Assembly (NCBI GenBank): GCA_964495705.1
Contig: CAZBWS010000006.1
Span: 5,239 to 69,238, forward strand
Direction: 5' to 3'
Length of the DNA stretch: 64,000 bases
Source of the DNA: CAZBWS01 sp964495705
Lineage (GTDB): Bacteria; Pseudomonadota; Gammaproteobacteria; HTCC5015
The notes beneath the pieces are model-generated. The model was given only the letters and a program-made list of their open reading frames with translations, did not search any database and was not told the DNA's origin. Below are positions 24,792 through 33,651 of this stretch, piece after piece; within the stretch, counting starts at the first letter, position 1; each line of letters opens with the position of its first letter. Made by a program: the position numbers and the translations under genes.

Positions 24792-25217
24792 ATGACTAAT
24801 ACCAAACTCAACTGCCCAGCCTGCCAAGCCACTAATAAAATCCCCAGCGAGCGCCTAAGCGACAAGCCCAAGTGCGGCAAGTGTAAAAAGCCCTTATTCT
24901 CTGGCCGCGCCATGACCTTAACTGGGCAAAACCTAAACGCCACCTTAGTGAATAATGATATTCCCGTTATTGTCGACTGCTGGGCGCCCTGGTGTGGCCC
25001 TTGTAAAAGCTTTTCTCCCACTTTCGAGAAAGCCGCAAAAGAGCTAGAGCCCCATTTTCGCCTAGCCAAACTGAATACCGAAAAGGAACAGCGCGTCGCG
25101 CAAAAATGGAATATCCGCAGCATTCCTACACTGATCTTGCTAAAAAATGGTAAAGAAGTGAAGCGCAGCTCAGGGGCAATGAACCTTGCTCAACTTAAAG
25201 CTTGGGCAAACTCATAA
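24792..25217 (+). CDS. trxC: Thioredoxin 2
   Basis: A 141-residue TrxC-type thioredoxin. An N-terminal zinc site is formed by CPAC (8-11) and CGKC (28-31), and the redox motif WCGPC lies at 67-71. It reduces protein disulfides in the cytoplasm and is often under oxidative-stress control in other bacteria; no OxyR site is obvious here. Divergent from the GST gene run. Confidence 0.96.
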   Translation: MTNTKLNCPACQATNKIPSERLSDKPKCGKCKKPLFSGRAMTLTGQNLNATLVNNDIPVIVDCWAPWCGPCKSFSPTFEKAAKELEPHFRLAKLNTEKEQRVAQKWNIRSIPTLILLKNGKEVKRSSGAMNLAQLKAWANS

Positions 25218-25316
25218 AACAGAGGCCTAGGCCTCCTTCTGTCCAATGCATTTCCCATGGCGAGAGATTTGACACTGGGCTATAGTTGCAATATCGAAAT
25301 AATACGGAAACCTTCC

Positions 25317-26540
25317 ATGCCTCAGTTTGATCTTATCGTGTTTGGCGCTACTAGCTTTGTTGGCGAAATTCTCTGCCAGTACCTTGTAAAAGAATACGGC
25401 GTTGATGGCGACGTTAAATGGGCCGCCGCTGGCCGCTCTCAAAGCAAGCTCGAAAAGCTTCGCGCCAGCCTAGGCAAAACTGCAGAGCAATTAACCCTGC
25501 TCACTGCAGACGCCGCAGACGAGGTGGCGCTGAAGACACTGTGCGACCAAACCAAGGTCATTATCTCTACCGTCGGCCCCTATGCTCTCTACGGCGAGCC
25601 ATTGGTTAAGGTTTGTGTAGAAACGGGCACAGACTACTGCGACCTCACAGGTGAAGTGCAGTGGGTTAAACGCATGATCACTCGCTATCAAGGCCAGGCC
25701 CAGGAAAGTGGCGCACGCATCGTACACTGCTGCGGCTTTGACTCCATACCTTCTGATATGGGTGTCTGGCATTTGCAACAACAAGCTCAACAGCAGTTTG
25801 GTGCAGCCGCTACCGATATCCGCATGCGCGTAAAAGCCATGCGCGGCGCAGCCTCTGGCGGCACCATCGCCAGCATGATCAACATCACCAAAGAAGCCGC
25901 GAAGAGCAAAGAGCTACGCAAGGAACTGGCCAACCCCTATTCCATCTGCCCCGCTAACCACAGCTTCAAAGGCCGCCAACGCAATGTCACCGCACCTGAA
26001 TTTGATAAAGAGTCAAACCAATGGGCGGGGCCTTTTATTATGGCAGGTATCAACACCCGTGTAGTACACCGCAGTAATGCCCTAAGCGGCAACGCCTATG
26101 GCGACAAATTCCTGTATGACGAGTCCGTGCTCATGGGCAAAGGGGCTAAAGGCCGCATGACTGCAGGCGGCTTTGTCCTTGGCATAGGCGTATTCTTAGC
26201 CGGTGCCGCCATCAAGCCTACCCGCTGGGTGATGGAAAACTACATGCTGCCCAAACCCGGCGAAGGCCCAAGCCCAAAGGCACAGGAAAAAGGCTTCTAT
26301 GACATTCGCTTTATCGGCGAAACTGAAAAAGGTGATATTATAAAAACCAAAGTCACTGGCGACCGCGACCCAGGGTATGGCTCTACCTCTAAAATGCTAG
26401 CACAGGCAGGATTGAGCTTGGCCTTTGATGTGTCTAACGAAGAGAAAGGCGGTGGTTTTTGGACGACGGCTACGGTGTTTGATCAGCGCTTTGTGGATCG
26501 GTTGACGAGTAAGGCTGGGATAGGGTTTGAGGTGCTTTAA
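25317..26540 (+). CDS. Saccharopine dehydrogenase-like / trans-acting enoyl reductase family protein
   Basis: 407 residues from ATG 25317; the in-frame ATG at 25257 adds a leader unlike the family. The N-terminal Rossmann motif is FDLIVFGATSFVGEIL. ISTVGPYALYGEPLVKVC and TDYCDLTGEVQWVKRMI are highly conserved blocks of the family that contains mycobacterial Rv2449c/trans-acting enoyl reductase and mammalian SCCPDH. HCCGFDSIPSDMGVWHL is another. A hydrophobic C-terminal segment (about residues 280-300) could touch the membrane. Probably an NAD(P)-dependent reductase of lipid substrates; the precise reaction is unknown. Confidence 0.9.
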   Translation: MPQFDLIVFGATSFVGEILCQYLVKEYGVDGDVKWAAAGRSQSKLEKLRASLGKTAEQLTLLTADAADEVALKTLCDQTKVIISTVGPYALYGEPLVKVCVETGTDYCDLTGEVQWVKRMITRYQGQAQESGARIVHCCGFDSIPSDMGVWHLQQQAQQQFGAAATDIRMRVKAMRGAASGGTIASMINITKEAAKSKELRKELANPYSICPANHSFKGRQRNVTAPEFDKESNQWAGPFIMAGINTRVVHRSNALSGNAYGDKFLYDESVLMGKGAKGRMTAGGFVLGIGVFLAGAAIKPTRWVMENYMLPKPGEGPSPKAQEKGFYDIRFIGETEKGDIIKTKVTGDRDPGYGSTSKMLAQAGLSLAFDVSNEEKGGGFWTTATVFDQRFVDRLTSKAGIGFEVL

Positions 26541-26559
26541 TAGCACTTCAACCTAATTG

Positions 26560-26572
26560 ATGCGGATAGGCA
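26560..26572 (+). repeat. Dispersed motif ATGCGGATAGGCA (intergenic copy)
   Basis: It lies 19 bases after the dehydrogenase stop. GATAGGC is followed six bases later by GCCCTAT, an imperfect inverted partner like those at other gene ends. Confidence 0.75.
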
Positions 26573-26620
26573 GAATCGCCCTATGGGCTGGAGAAGGCAC
26601 CCCCACCCAGAAAGGCCAGT

Positions 26621-26695
26621 ATGACGAAAGATAAAGAGGTTACTCGCTTTAAAAAGAAGCTAGAGTGGTTTGGTTGTACTTGGGCAGTACAGTAA
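26621..26695 (+). CDS. Possible 24-residue small ORF
   Basis: An ATG with AAAGG six bases upstream opens a 24-codon frame (MTKDKEVTRFKKKLEWFG..., ending AVQ) in the 166-bp gap before the convergent hyuA-like gene. The composition is basic and amphipathic. It may be a real small protein, a gene remnant or chance. Confidence 0.25.
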   Translation: MTKDKEVTRFKKKLEWFGCTWAVQ

Positions 26696-26706
26696 GAACG
26701 TTGCCC

Positions 26707-28692
26707 CTACCTCTCCAACAACAAATTCCCCACTGAATCCACGGCCATAGTCCATCCCTTATCAACCCACGTAGTCGCCACTTTTTCAATGACAATCACT
26801 GGGCCAGACAAACGAACACCTGCGAGTAATTGATCTCGCTGATAACAGGCTACTTCGCCATGGCCATCAACAATACTGGTTCCGATTAAGGCCTGCGCAA
26901 GGCCTTCCTTTACACTCCCCGCTTCACCCAGAGATGGCAGCGGTAGCTCTGGCTCTGCTCCCGTGAGCAGTACGCGAATGTTCACCAGCTCAACATCAAT
27001 CGTCATTTGATGCCCAAACTGCTGCTGATGTTGTGCATGAAAGTGTTCGATTGCAACGTCAATATCGCCCTGCCATTGAATAGACAAGCTAGATGACTGG
27101 CCTTGGTAGCGTAAGTCCAAGCTATACAGTGCATGCAGTGCTTGGCTCATGCCCTCTTTAGCTAACTCTTCTAACAGTGACTGATACATTGCCTGAAGCT
27201 GCTGTTGCAGGGCATCCGCATTCATGGTTTTCATCAAGACATTCAATGTACGAGAGCGGTCTCTACGCACAGGGGCAACCAGCATCCCCAAAGCGGAGAG
27301 AACGCCGCCATGCACAGGCACTAACGCTTTACGCATATTCATTAGTTCTGCTAGGGCACAAACGTGCAGGCCGCCCGCGCCGCCAAAACAGGTGAGTGTA
27401 TAGTCGTTCACATCTACGCCGCGCTCCACTGAAATCACCCGCAAAGCTCTAGCCATATGCTCGTTGGCTAAACGCACTACGCCCTCTGCTGCCTGCATTT
27501 CATCTAAGCCTAGCTCACCCCCTAACTGACCTAATGCCTGCTTAGCGGTATTGATCTGCAAGCGTAACTCACCACCTAATGCGGATAGGCTGGGAAGGCG
27601 GCCTAAGACCACATTGGCATCGGTAACTGTGGCTTGACTGCCGCCCTGGCCATAACAGGCAGGGCCAGGCATGGCGCCAGCAGACGCGGGGCCTACTTGC
27701 AACAAGCCGCCAGGGTCACAACAGGCCAGTGAGCCGCCACCTGCGCCGATGGTATGCATATCCACCATCGGTACGGCGATGGGATAACGTCCCATACGCC
27801 CCTCGCAAGTCAGGTTCAGCTGCTTATCAATCAGTGCTACATCGGTAGAAGTCCCTCCCATATCAAAAGTTAGCAACTTTTCTATGCCTGCTTGCCTCGC
27901 TATGTAGCGCGCGCCCATCAAACCGCCCGCGGGGCCAGACAACAACAAACGCACCGCGTGTTGTGCGGCAGCGGCAACAGAAATAGTCCCGCCATTGCTC
28001 TGCATAACACTGATAGACGCGGGGGCTAAGGCGACTTGTAAACGCTGTAGATAGCCCTGCATTAAGGGCCCAACACTGGCATTGATCCAGGTTGCGATAC
28101 CGCGCTCGTACTCTTTATATTCTGCCAATACATTAGAAGAACGGCTAATAAATAAAGGTAAGCCTTCCAAGGCTTGATCGATGGCTAACTCATGCTGGTC
28201 GTCTAAATAGGAGAATAATAAATTAATTGCCACGGCCTCGGCCCCGCTATTGCGGATAGCCTCAACGAGTCGTTCCAATTCGGTTGTATTCAATGCCTGC
28301 AATACGGTGCCATCCGCTGCCGTGCGCACAGCTAATTCAAAACACAGCTCTGGGGGCACGGGCGGCGGCACCGGAACAGGGTTTAAATTATACAATTCGG
28401 CACGGTTTTGCCGGCCTATCGTCAACACATCCTTCAAGCCCTGGTTCGCCACATAGGCCACCGATACACCCTTGCCCTCTAACACGGCATTGGTCGCCAC
28501 GGTAGAGCCATGCACCACTTTGAGTTGCTGAAGATCCAGGCCCAACTCTTTTACGCCCTGCACAATCGCCTGTTCTGGTGCTGCTGGTGTAGAAAGCACT
28601 TTGTGAATACGCACCGTGCCTGTATTGAGGTCAAGGGCAACGAAGTCGGTAAAAGTCCCGCCGGTATCAACGCCGAGTAATGTGTCACGCAT
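26707..28692 (-). CDS. Hydantoinase A / oxoprolinase-like protein
   Basis: 661 residues from ATG 28692; a longer open frame upstream overlaps mutM and is not coding. LLGVDTGGTFTDFVAL is the N-terminal phosphate-binding loop of the hydantoinase/oxoprolinase fold. KVVHGSTVATNAVLEGKG, LTFDMGGTSTDVALID and HTIGAGGGSLA are the conserved ATPase-like blocks, and CFGGAGGLHVCALAE a later one. These enzymes hydrolyse cyclic amides or carboxylate ketones with ATP, normally with a HyuB partner. No HyuB gene is seen on either side, so the partner is elsewhere or this is a stand-alone form. The strand contains an exact motif copy at 27579-27591. Confidence 0.9.
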   Translation of the reverse strand: MRDTLLGVDTGGTFTDFVALDLNTGTVRIHKVLSTPAAPEQAIVQGVKELGLDLQQLKVVHGSTVATNAVLEGKGVSVAYVANQGLKDVLTIGRQNRAELYNLNPVPVPPPVPPELCFELAVRTAADGTVLQALNTTELERLVEAIRNSGAEAVAINLLFSYLDDQHELAIDQALEGLPLFISRSSNVLAEYKEYERGIATWINASVGPLMQGYLQRLQVALAPASISVMQSNGGTISVAAAAQHAVRLLLSGPAGGLMGARYIARQAGIEKLLTFDMGGTSTDVALIDKQLNLTCEGRMGRYPIAVPMVDMHTIGAGGGSLACCDPGGLLQVGPASAGAMPGPACYGQGGSQATVTDANVVLGRLPSLSALGGELRLQINTAKQALGQLGGELGLDEMQAAEGVVRLANEHMARALRVISVERGVDVNDYTLTCFGGAGGLHVCALAELMNMRKALVPVHGGVLSALGMLVAPVRRDRSRTLNVLMKTMNADALQQQLQAMYQSLLEELAKEGMSQALHALYSLDLRYQGQSSSLSIQWQGDIDVAIEHFHAQHQQQFGHQMTIDVELVNIRVLLTGAEPELPLPSLGEAGSVKEGLAQALIGTSIVDGHGEVACYQRDQLLAGVRLSGPVIVIEKVATTWVDKGWTMAVDSVGNLLLER

Positions 28693-28719
28693 AAGCTTAA
28701 CCTGATATAGAATAGACGC

Positions 28720-28725
28720 ATTATA
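28720..28725 (-). promoter_or_regulatory. Possible -10 box for the hyuA-like gene
   Basis: A perfect TATAAT on the minus strand, 28 bases before the hyuA-like ATG, in the 52-bp space shared with the divergent mutM. The corresponding -35 region is poor. Confidence 0.3.
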
Positions 28726-28744
28726 GAATGAAATACGACACGAT

Positions 28745-29560
28745 ATGCCTGAATTACCCGAAGTAGAAACCACTCGCCGCGGCCTAGCGCCCCATATAGA
28801 GGGCAGCAAGGTCACCCAGGTTGTCGTGCGCCAGCCCAGCCTTCGCTGGCCTGTGCCCGATAACCTGGAAGCCCAACTAAAGGGGCGTGTTATCCAATCC
28901 ATTCAACGCCGTGGAAAGTATCTATTATTTCAAAACACCCAAGGCACATTAATTGGCCACTTAGGTATGTCTGGGAGTATGCGAATATGCTCTGGGGACA
29001 GCGAAATTAAGAAGCACGACCATGTTGATATTGTCATGGCCAATGGCAACACGCTGCGCTACCACGACCCGCGCCGCTTTGGCTTCCTGTTATGGACAGA
29101 AAATGATCCACTGCAGCACAAAATGCTAAGCAAGCTAGGGCCGGAGCCTCTGAGTGAATCATTCACGGGCAAACGACTGCATCAGCTGAGCCGCAAACGT
29201 AAAGTGCCTGTGAAAAACTTCATCATGGACTCGCATACCGTCGTCGGTGTTGGCAATATCTATGCTAGTGAATCACTATTTACTGCTGGCATACGCCCAA
29301 CACGACCTGCAGGCAAAGTCAGCTTAGCCGATTATGAGCGCCTTGCAGAAATTATCCGCATTGTACTCGCGCGCTCTATTGAACAAGGTGGAACAACGTT
29401 AAAAGACTTTGTGAATAGTGATGGCCAGCCCGGTTATTTTGCCCAGCAGCTCAAAGTTTATGGGAGAACAGGCCAGCCATGCCCTGATTGTAAAGCCCAG
29501 ATTAAGAGTAAGGTAATTGGTCAGCGCAACAGCTTTTACTGTCCTAATTGTCAGAAATAA
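28745..29560 (+). CDS. mutM: Formamidopyrimidine-DNA glycosylase
   Basis: A 271-residue Fpg/MutM. The catalytic N terminus PELPEVETTRRGL (P2 nucleophile, E3) is intact. The helix-two-turn-helix region includes VVGVGNIYASESLF. A C-terminal zinc finger is formed by CPDC and CPNC around residues 249-269. It excises 8-oxoguanine and formamidopyrimidines from oxidised DNA and nicks the abasic site. Length and start are standard. Confidence 0.98.
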   Translation: MPELPEVETTRRGLAPHIEGSKVTQVVVRQPSLRWPVPDNLEAQLKGRVIQSIQRRGKYLLFQNTQGTLIGHLGMSGSMRICSGDSEIKKHDHVDIVMANGNTLRYHDPRRFGFLLWTENDPLQHKMLSKLGPEPLSESFTGKRLHQLSRKRKVPVKNFIMDSHTVVGVGNIYASESLFTAGIRPTRPAGKVSLADYERLAEIIRIVLARSIEQGGTTLKDFVNSDGQPGYFAQQLKVYGRTGQPCPDCKAQIKSKVIGQRNSFYCPNCQK

Positions 29561-29676
29561 AGCGGCTAAAGGGGCATTGATTAACCTGCGTAGCTGTCCT
29601 GTTTACAGCTATTGCGCCGTGTAAACTGTGCTTTGAATATGCTACTGTTCGGCCTTAAATACCATCTGGAGTCCCT

Positions 29677-30021
29677 ATGTCTAATCAAGCCTATTTATCC
29701 TCACCTATGTCAGAAGAAACCGTTGCCACTATTACTAATAGTCTTGCATCGATCCGCAACAATCCAACTGATAAAGCGAGTCGTACACTTTTCGTTGAAA
29801 TGGTTAATACTATGACCGAGGAAGCGATGGAGTTTTATTTTTACGGACCTATGGACATTATTAAAGCAGGCACTATGACGCGGAAATTTGTCAGCATGGG
29901 TGTTAGTGGTAGCGTAAAAATGGTCAACAGTATGGGCAAAAAAGCAGTAGGTTCTTTAGATGAACAGCAAATGTTACAACTGTGTGAGTTCATCGAGTCA
30001 TTAATACACCAAAAAGGTTAA
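29677..30021 (+). CDS. Hypothetical 114-residue protein upstream of AI-2E-family gene
   Basis: A small soluble-looking, mainly helical protein with no motif I recognise. It starts MSNQAYLSSPMSEETVAT, with GGAG seven bases upstream, and ends four bases before the next gene, so the two form an operon. The middle (YFYGPMDIIKAGTMTRKFVS) is moderately hydrophobic. Function unknown. Confidence 0.8.
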   Translation: MSNQAYLSSPMSEETVATITNSLASIRNNPTDKASRTLFVEMVNTMTEEAMEFYFYGPMDIIKAGTMTRKFVSMGVSGSVKMVNSMGKKAVGSLDEQQMLQLCEFIESLIHQKG

Positions 30022-30025
30022 TCCA

Positions 30026-31057
30026 ATGAGTAATGCTACACAGTCCGCAACCCTTCGCTTTTTTGTGATCAGTGCAGCATTTATCATATTGGTGGCCGGC
30101 ATGCGCTCTGCCGCGGATATGCTTGTACCCTTTTTGCTTGCCATATTCATTGCAGTGATTGCCACGCCGCCACTGCATTGGCTACAAAATAAAGGCTTGC
30201 CGCGCTGGTTAGCCATGCTGGCAGTCATTACCGCTATAGTTGGATGCAGTAGTTTAATGGTTGCCTTGGTTGGCAGCTCTATTACGGACTTTAGTCAGTC
30301 GCTTCCCGAATATAAGGCACGCTTAAAATCTGAGACGCAGGGCTTAATTACCTTACTCAATAGCTATGGCATAGAAACACCCAGCCAACTGATTCAAGAA
30401 TACATTGACCCTGGCGCTGCTATGGATCTAGTGAGTAAATTGTTTAGTGGCTTGGGAAACACCCTCGCCAATGCCTTTTTAATTTTACTCACCGTGGTTT
30501 TTATCTTGGGTGAGACAAGCAGCTTCCCGAAAAAGCTAGACGCTGCCTTTGATAATGCGCACAGCCATATGCAAGGCTTTAATCGCTTTATTGGCAACGT
30601 CAAACAGTATGTGGCCATCAAAAGTATAATGAGTGCTGCAACAGGTATTGTTATATCCCTTTGGCTATGGGTGTTAGAAATTGACTACCCACTACTCTGG
30701 GGCCTGCTAGCTTTCTCGCTCAACTATGTACCTAATATTGGCTCTATCATTGCCGCCGTACCCGCCGTACTCCTGGCCTTTGTACAACACGGCATGCTAA
30801 TCGCACTATTGGGGGCTGGAGGCTATCTACTGGCCAATGTCATTATCGGTAACATTATCGAGCCGCGTTTCTTAGGCAAGGGTTTAGGGCTTTCTACATT
30901 AGTCGTATTTATATCCTTGGTATTTTGGGGCTGGGTATTCGGGCCAGTTGGCATGTTGCTATCTGTACCTTTGACGATGTTTGTCAAAATCGCCTTGGAC
31001 AGCTCTGACGAATCGCGCTGGCTATCTGTATTAATGGACTCAGAAGCTACTGAATAA
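30026..31057 (+). CDS. AI-2E family transporter (PerM-like)
   Basis: A 343-residue membrane protein with an N-terminal pair of spans, a central soluble stretch (about residues 90-150) and a C-terminal bundle. SLWLWVLEIDYPLLWGLLAFSLNYVPNIGSIIAAVPAVL is the hallmark region, and NIIEPRFLGKGLGLSTLVVFISLVFWGWVFGPVGMLLSVPLT closes the protein. The family includes E. coli TqsA, PerM and YdiK; substrates range from autoinducer-2 to ions. It follows the 114-residue gene by four bases. Confidence 0.93.
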   Translation: MSNATQSATLRFFVISAAFIILVAGMRSAADMLVPFLLAIFIAVIATPPLHWLQNKGLPRWLAMLAVITAIVGCSSLMVALVGSSITDFSQSLPEYKARLKSETQGLITLLNSYGIETPSQLIQEYIDPGAAMDLVSKLFSGLGNTLANAFLILLTVVFILGETSSFPKKLDAAFDNAHSHMQGFNRFIGNVKQYVAIKSIMSAATGIVISLWLWVLEIDYPLLWGLLAFSLNYVPNIGSIIAAVPAVLLAFVQHGMLIALLGAGGYLLANVIIGNIIEPRFLGKGLGLSTLVVFISLVFWGWVFGPVGMLLSVPLTMFVKIALDSSDESRWLSVLMDSEATE

Positions 31058-31106
31058 AATGCATTAAAAGACTAACATTAAAAAATAAATCACCATAGGA
31101 TCAAAC

Positions 31107-31883
31107 ATGAATAACACCGCCGTCATTACTGGCGCATCATCGGGAATCGGAGAAGCCTATGCCGCCGCCTATGCTAAACAAGGTTACGATTTACTGTTAA
31201 TTGCTAGATCAAAAGATAAGCTTGAGACACTCGCAACCGCATTAAATAAAGAACATGGTATTAACGCCACCTCCTACCCCGCAGACCTAACTCAATCAAC
31301 AGATCTATTAGAGCTTACTCAACTACTACAAAACAAGCCTGTCTCTGTGCTGGTTAACAATGCAGGGGTTGCCACCATAGGGCCATTTATTAAGCGAGAA
31401 CCACAACGCTTAGAGGAAGAAGTTCTACTGAATATTAATGCAGTTGTGCAATTAACTCGCGCTGTATTGCCCGGCATGACATTGCGCAACACCGGCACTG
31501 TCATTAACATTGCTTCTAGCACTGCCTTCCAACCCTCTCCCTTTTGGGCCAATTACGCGGCAACCAAGTCGCATGTTGTGAGTTTCACCCAAGCACTGAA
31601 CGATGAAGTCAATGGCACAGGGGTATTTCTTCAGGCAGTTTGCCCAGGACCTGTAGATACAGGTTTTGAAAATTATGCCTCAGACGGAAATTTAGATGCA
31701 CCTAAATTTATATTTATCAGCCCAGAAACGGTGGTGCGAGACTCTTTAAAAGACATCAAGAAAAAGCGTGAAATCAGCATCCCTGCTGCTCATCATCGTT
31801 TAGTGATGAATGCTGGCCGTCTGTTACCCACACGAGTATCACGCCTTGCATTGCGCCTTTCTGGCAAGCGCATGTTTGACTAA
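31107..31883 (+). CDS. Short-chain dehydrogenase/reductase
   Basis: A 258-residue classical SDR: TGASSGIGEAYA (residues 8-19) binds the cofactor, NNAG is near residue 87, and the catalytic Ser and YxxxK lie in NIASSTAF and YAATK near residue 150. The C-terminal VVRDSLKDIKKKREISIPAAHHRL resembles the DltE/YqjQ-like SDR group. NAD(P)-dependent oxidoreductase of unknown substrate. Thirteen bases separate it from the next gene, so it probably heads an operon with the GST-like and tapT genes. Confidence 0.92.
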   Translation: MNNTAVITGASSGIGEAYAAAYAKQGYDLLLIARSKDKLETLATALNKEHGINATSYPADLTQSTDLLELTQLLQNKPVSVLVNNAGVATIGPFIKREPQRLEEEVLLNINAVVQLTRAVLPGMTLRNTGTVINIASSTAFQPSPFWANYAATKSHVVSFTQALNDEVNGTGVFLQAVCPGPVDTGFENYASDGNLDAPKFIFISPETVVRDSLKDIKKKREISIPAAHHRLVMNAGRLLPTRVSRLALRLSGKRMFD

Positions 31884-31895
31884 GCAAGATATTCT

Positions 31896-33056
31896 ATGAG
31901 CCAAGCCTACACCCTTTTTTACATGGATCTATCCTATTACAGTGGCAAGATACAAAGCTATCTTCGCTATAAAGGTATTCCTACCCAAGAAAAGCATGTA
32001 AATTGGTGGATGATGGCCAACCATATATTGCCCAATACTGGCATGATGGAAGTGCCAGTTTTACAAAGCCCCGACGGAGAGTGGCTACGCGACAGTACTT
32101 CTTTGATATTCCATTTAGAAAAAGAATACCCTGAAGGCAACGTTATACCGGAAGACCCTTATCATGCTTTTTTTAACTATCTATTAGAAGACTATGCGGA
32201 TGAATGGCTGTGGCGCCCAGCTATGCACTACCGCTGGAGTTATGCTAAAGATCGCCGCCTGTATGAACGACGCTTTACCGAAGATTTTATGCTGCATCCT
32301 ATGGGCACTAAGGTGCTTACGCGTTTGTTTTTAGGCTGGCGACAAAAGCGTGAATATGTACGTAAAGATGGTATCAGCAGGGACACTCGCGAACATGTAG
32401 AGAGCACCTATTTAGATACTCTAGATCGAATGGAAGCCATACTCCAGAAACGTGACTTCCTATTCGGCGATAAGCCTTCTATTGCCGACTTTGGTTTTAT
32501 GGCTTCGATGTACCGCCACTTTAGCTTAGACCCGACCCCTGCACGTATTATGCGCGAACGCGCACCGGGCGTTTATGCTTGGGTTGCTCGTATGTGGAAT
32601 GCCCAACATAAAGACTATAGCTATCAGAGCTGGGCAAGTAGCGCGGGCAAACTGCCCGAAGATTGGGAGCCTTTACTGGACCATATCGGCAACACCTATC
32701 TACCCTATTTGGCCGCGAATGCGGATGCGCTGCTGGCCGGGCAAGAGCGCTTTGACGTGACGATTGAAGGCGTGATCTACAAAGGCCTAGCAACCAACCG
32801 CTATCGTGTATGGTGCTTAGAGAAACTCATCACTTTCTATAAAAATTTGCCAGATAAGTCGCGCCAAGATATTCAAGCGACGCTGGTTAAGCATGGCTGC
32901 CGCGAGCACCTATGGCCCTATAGAGACTTGCAATCTAAGTTGCACGACGGAGACATACTGCCCCATTGTACAGCGCTCCCTACTCCGCTATGGAAGCGCT
33001 TAATTTATTATGTGACAGGTACGCCAAGACATGACTATAGGGGCTTGGAAAATTAA
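31896..33056 (+). CDS. GST-domain protein with long C-terminal extension
   Basis: A 386-residue protein. The N-terminal 80 residues are a glutathione S-transferase N domain (YYSGKIQSYLRYKGIP, EVPVLQSPDGEWLRDSTSLIFHLE). A GST C-terminal domain follows, with the conserved SIADFGFMASMYRHF near residue 195. About 130 further residues are of unknown type. Homologues of this build are found in marine gammaproteobacteria. Its stop is immediately followed by the GTG of the next gene. Confidence 0.88.
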   Translation: MSQAYTLFYMDLSYYSGKIQSYLRYKGIPTQEKHVNWWMMANHILPNTGMMEVPVLQSPDGEWLRDSTSLIFHLEKEYPEGNVIPEDPYHAFFNYLLEDYADEWLWRPAMHYRWSYAKDRRLYERRFTEDFMLHPMGTKVLTRLFLGWRQKREYVRKDGISRDTREHVESTYLDTLDRMEAILQKRDFLFGDKPSIADFGFMASMYRHFSLDPTPARIMRERAPGVYAWVARMWNAQHKDYSYQSWASSAGKLPEDWEPLLDHIGNTYLPYLAANADALLAGQERFDVTIEGVIYKGLATNRYRVWCLEKLITFYKNLPDKSRQDIQATLVKHGCREHLWPYRDLQSKLHDGDILPHCTALPTPLWKRLIYYVTGTPRHDYRGLEN

Positions 33057-33650
33057 GTGGGCACGCGCAGTTACTGCTCCAATTGCCAACGCCCAACCAA
33101 GACGTGCCTATGTGATGCACTGGTGACGTTAGACTGCAATTTCCAACTCATTATTTTACAAGACCCTAGCGAAGCCAAACATGCACTTTCTTCAGCGCCG
33201 ATTTTAGAAAAGTCTATTCGCGATAGTAAGCTCATTATTGGTGACGTTTTCAATCCTGAAAAAATATTGGGGCTCAATTGGAAAAGTAATAGCCTGCTTG
33301 TCTTTCCTGGCGAACATGCACTGACTGAACAAGAAGCTAAGTCCAAAAAATTCAAACATTTAATTTTACTAGACGGCACATGGCGTAAAGTTACGCGCAT
33401 GCTACATGCTAATGAGTGGTTGCAAGAACTGCCCTGTATCGCCATTGATGTGCAACACGCCAGCCAATACACGATACGCAAATCACCGCGTACAGACGGC
33501 CTGTCAACAATAGAAGCCGCTGTCTACGTACTCAATGTGCTGCATAGCAAACAAGATTTCGCTCAAATCTTGAAGGCTTTCGAAAAAATGATAGCACTGC
33601 AAATCAGTGCCATGGGTGAAGAGACTTTTCAGAAAAACTATAACGTCTAA
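33057..33650 (+). CDS. tapT: tRNA-uridine aminocarboxypropyltransferase (DTW domain)
   Basis: A 197-residue DTW-domain protein beginning at GTG directly after the preceding stop. CSNCQRPTKTCLCD at the N terminus forms the zinc site. LILLDGTWRKVTRML is the DTW-type motif and SPRTDGLSTIEAAVYVL the second conserved block. The E. coli member installs acp3U at position 47 of tRNAs from S-adenosylmethionine. Start and length fit the family. Confidence 0.88.
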   Translation: MGTRSYCSNCQRPTKTCLCDALVTLDCNFQLIILQDPSEAKHALSSAPILEKSIRDSKLIIGDVFNPEKILGLNWKSNSLLVFPGEHALTEQEAKSKKFKHLILLDGTWRKVTRMLHANEWLQELPCIAIDVQHASQYTIRKSPRTDGLSTIEAAVYVLNVLHSKQDFAQILKAFEKMIALQISAMGEETFQKNYNV

Positions 33651-33651
33651 T

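Noticed and set aside
28693..28902. N-terminal extension of the hydantoinase-like protein
   Set aside because: It overlaps the start of mutM in antisense, has unusual composition, and the family's conserved start lies at 28692.
29612..29815. Open frame overlapping the 114-residue gene
   Set aside because: Out-of-frame shadow with irregular composition and no ribosome-binding site.
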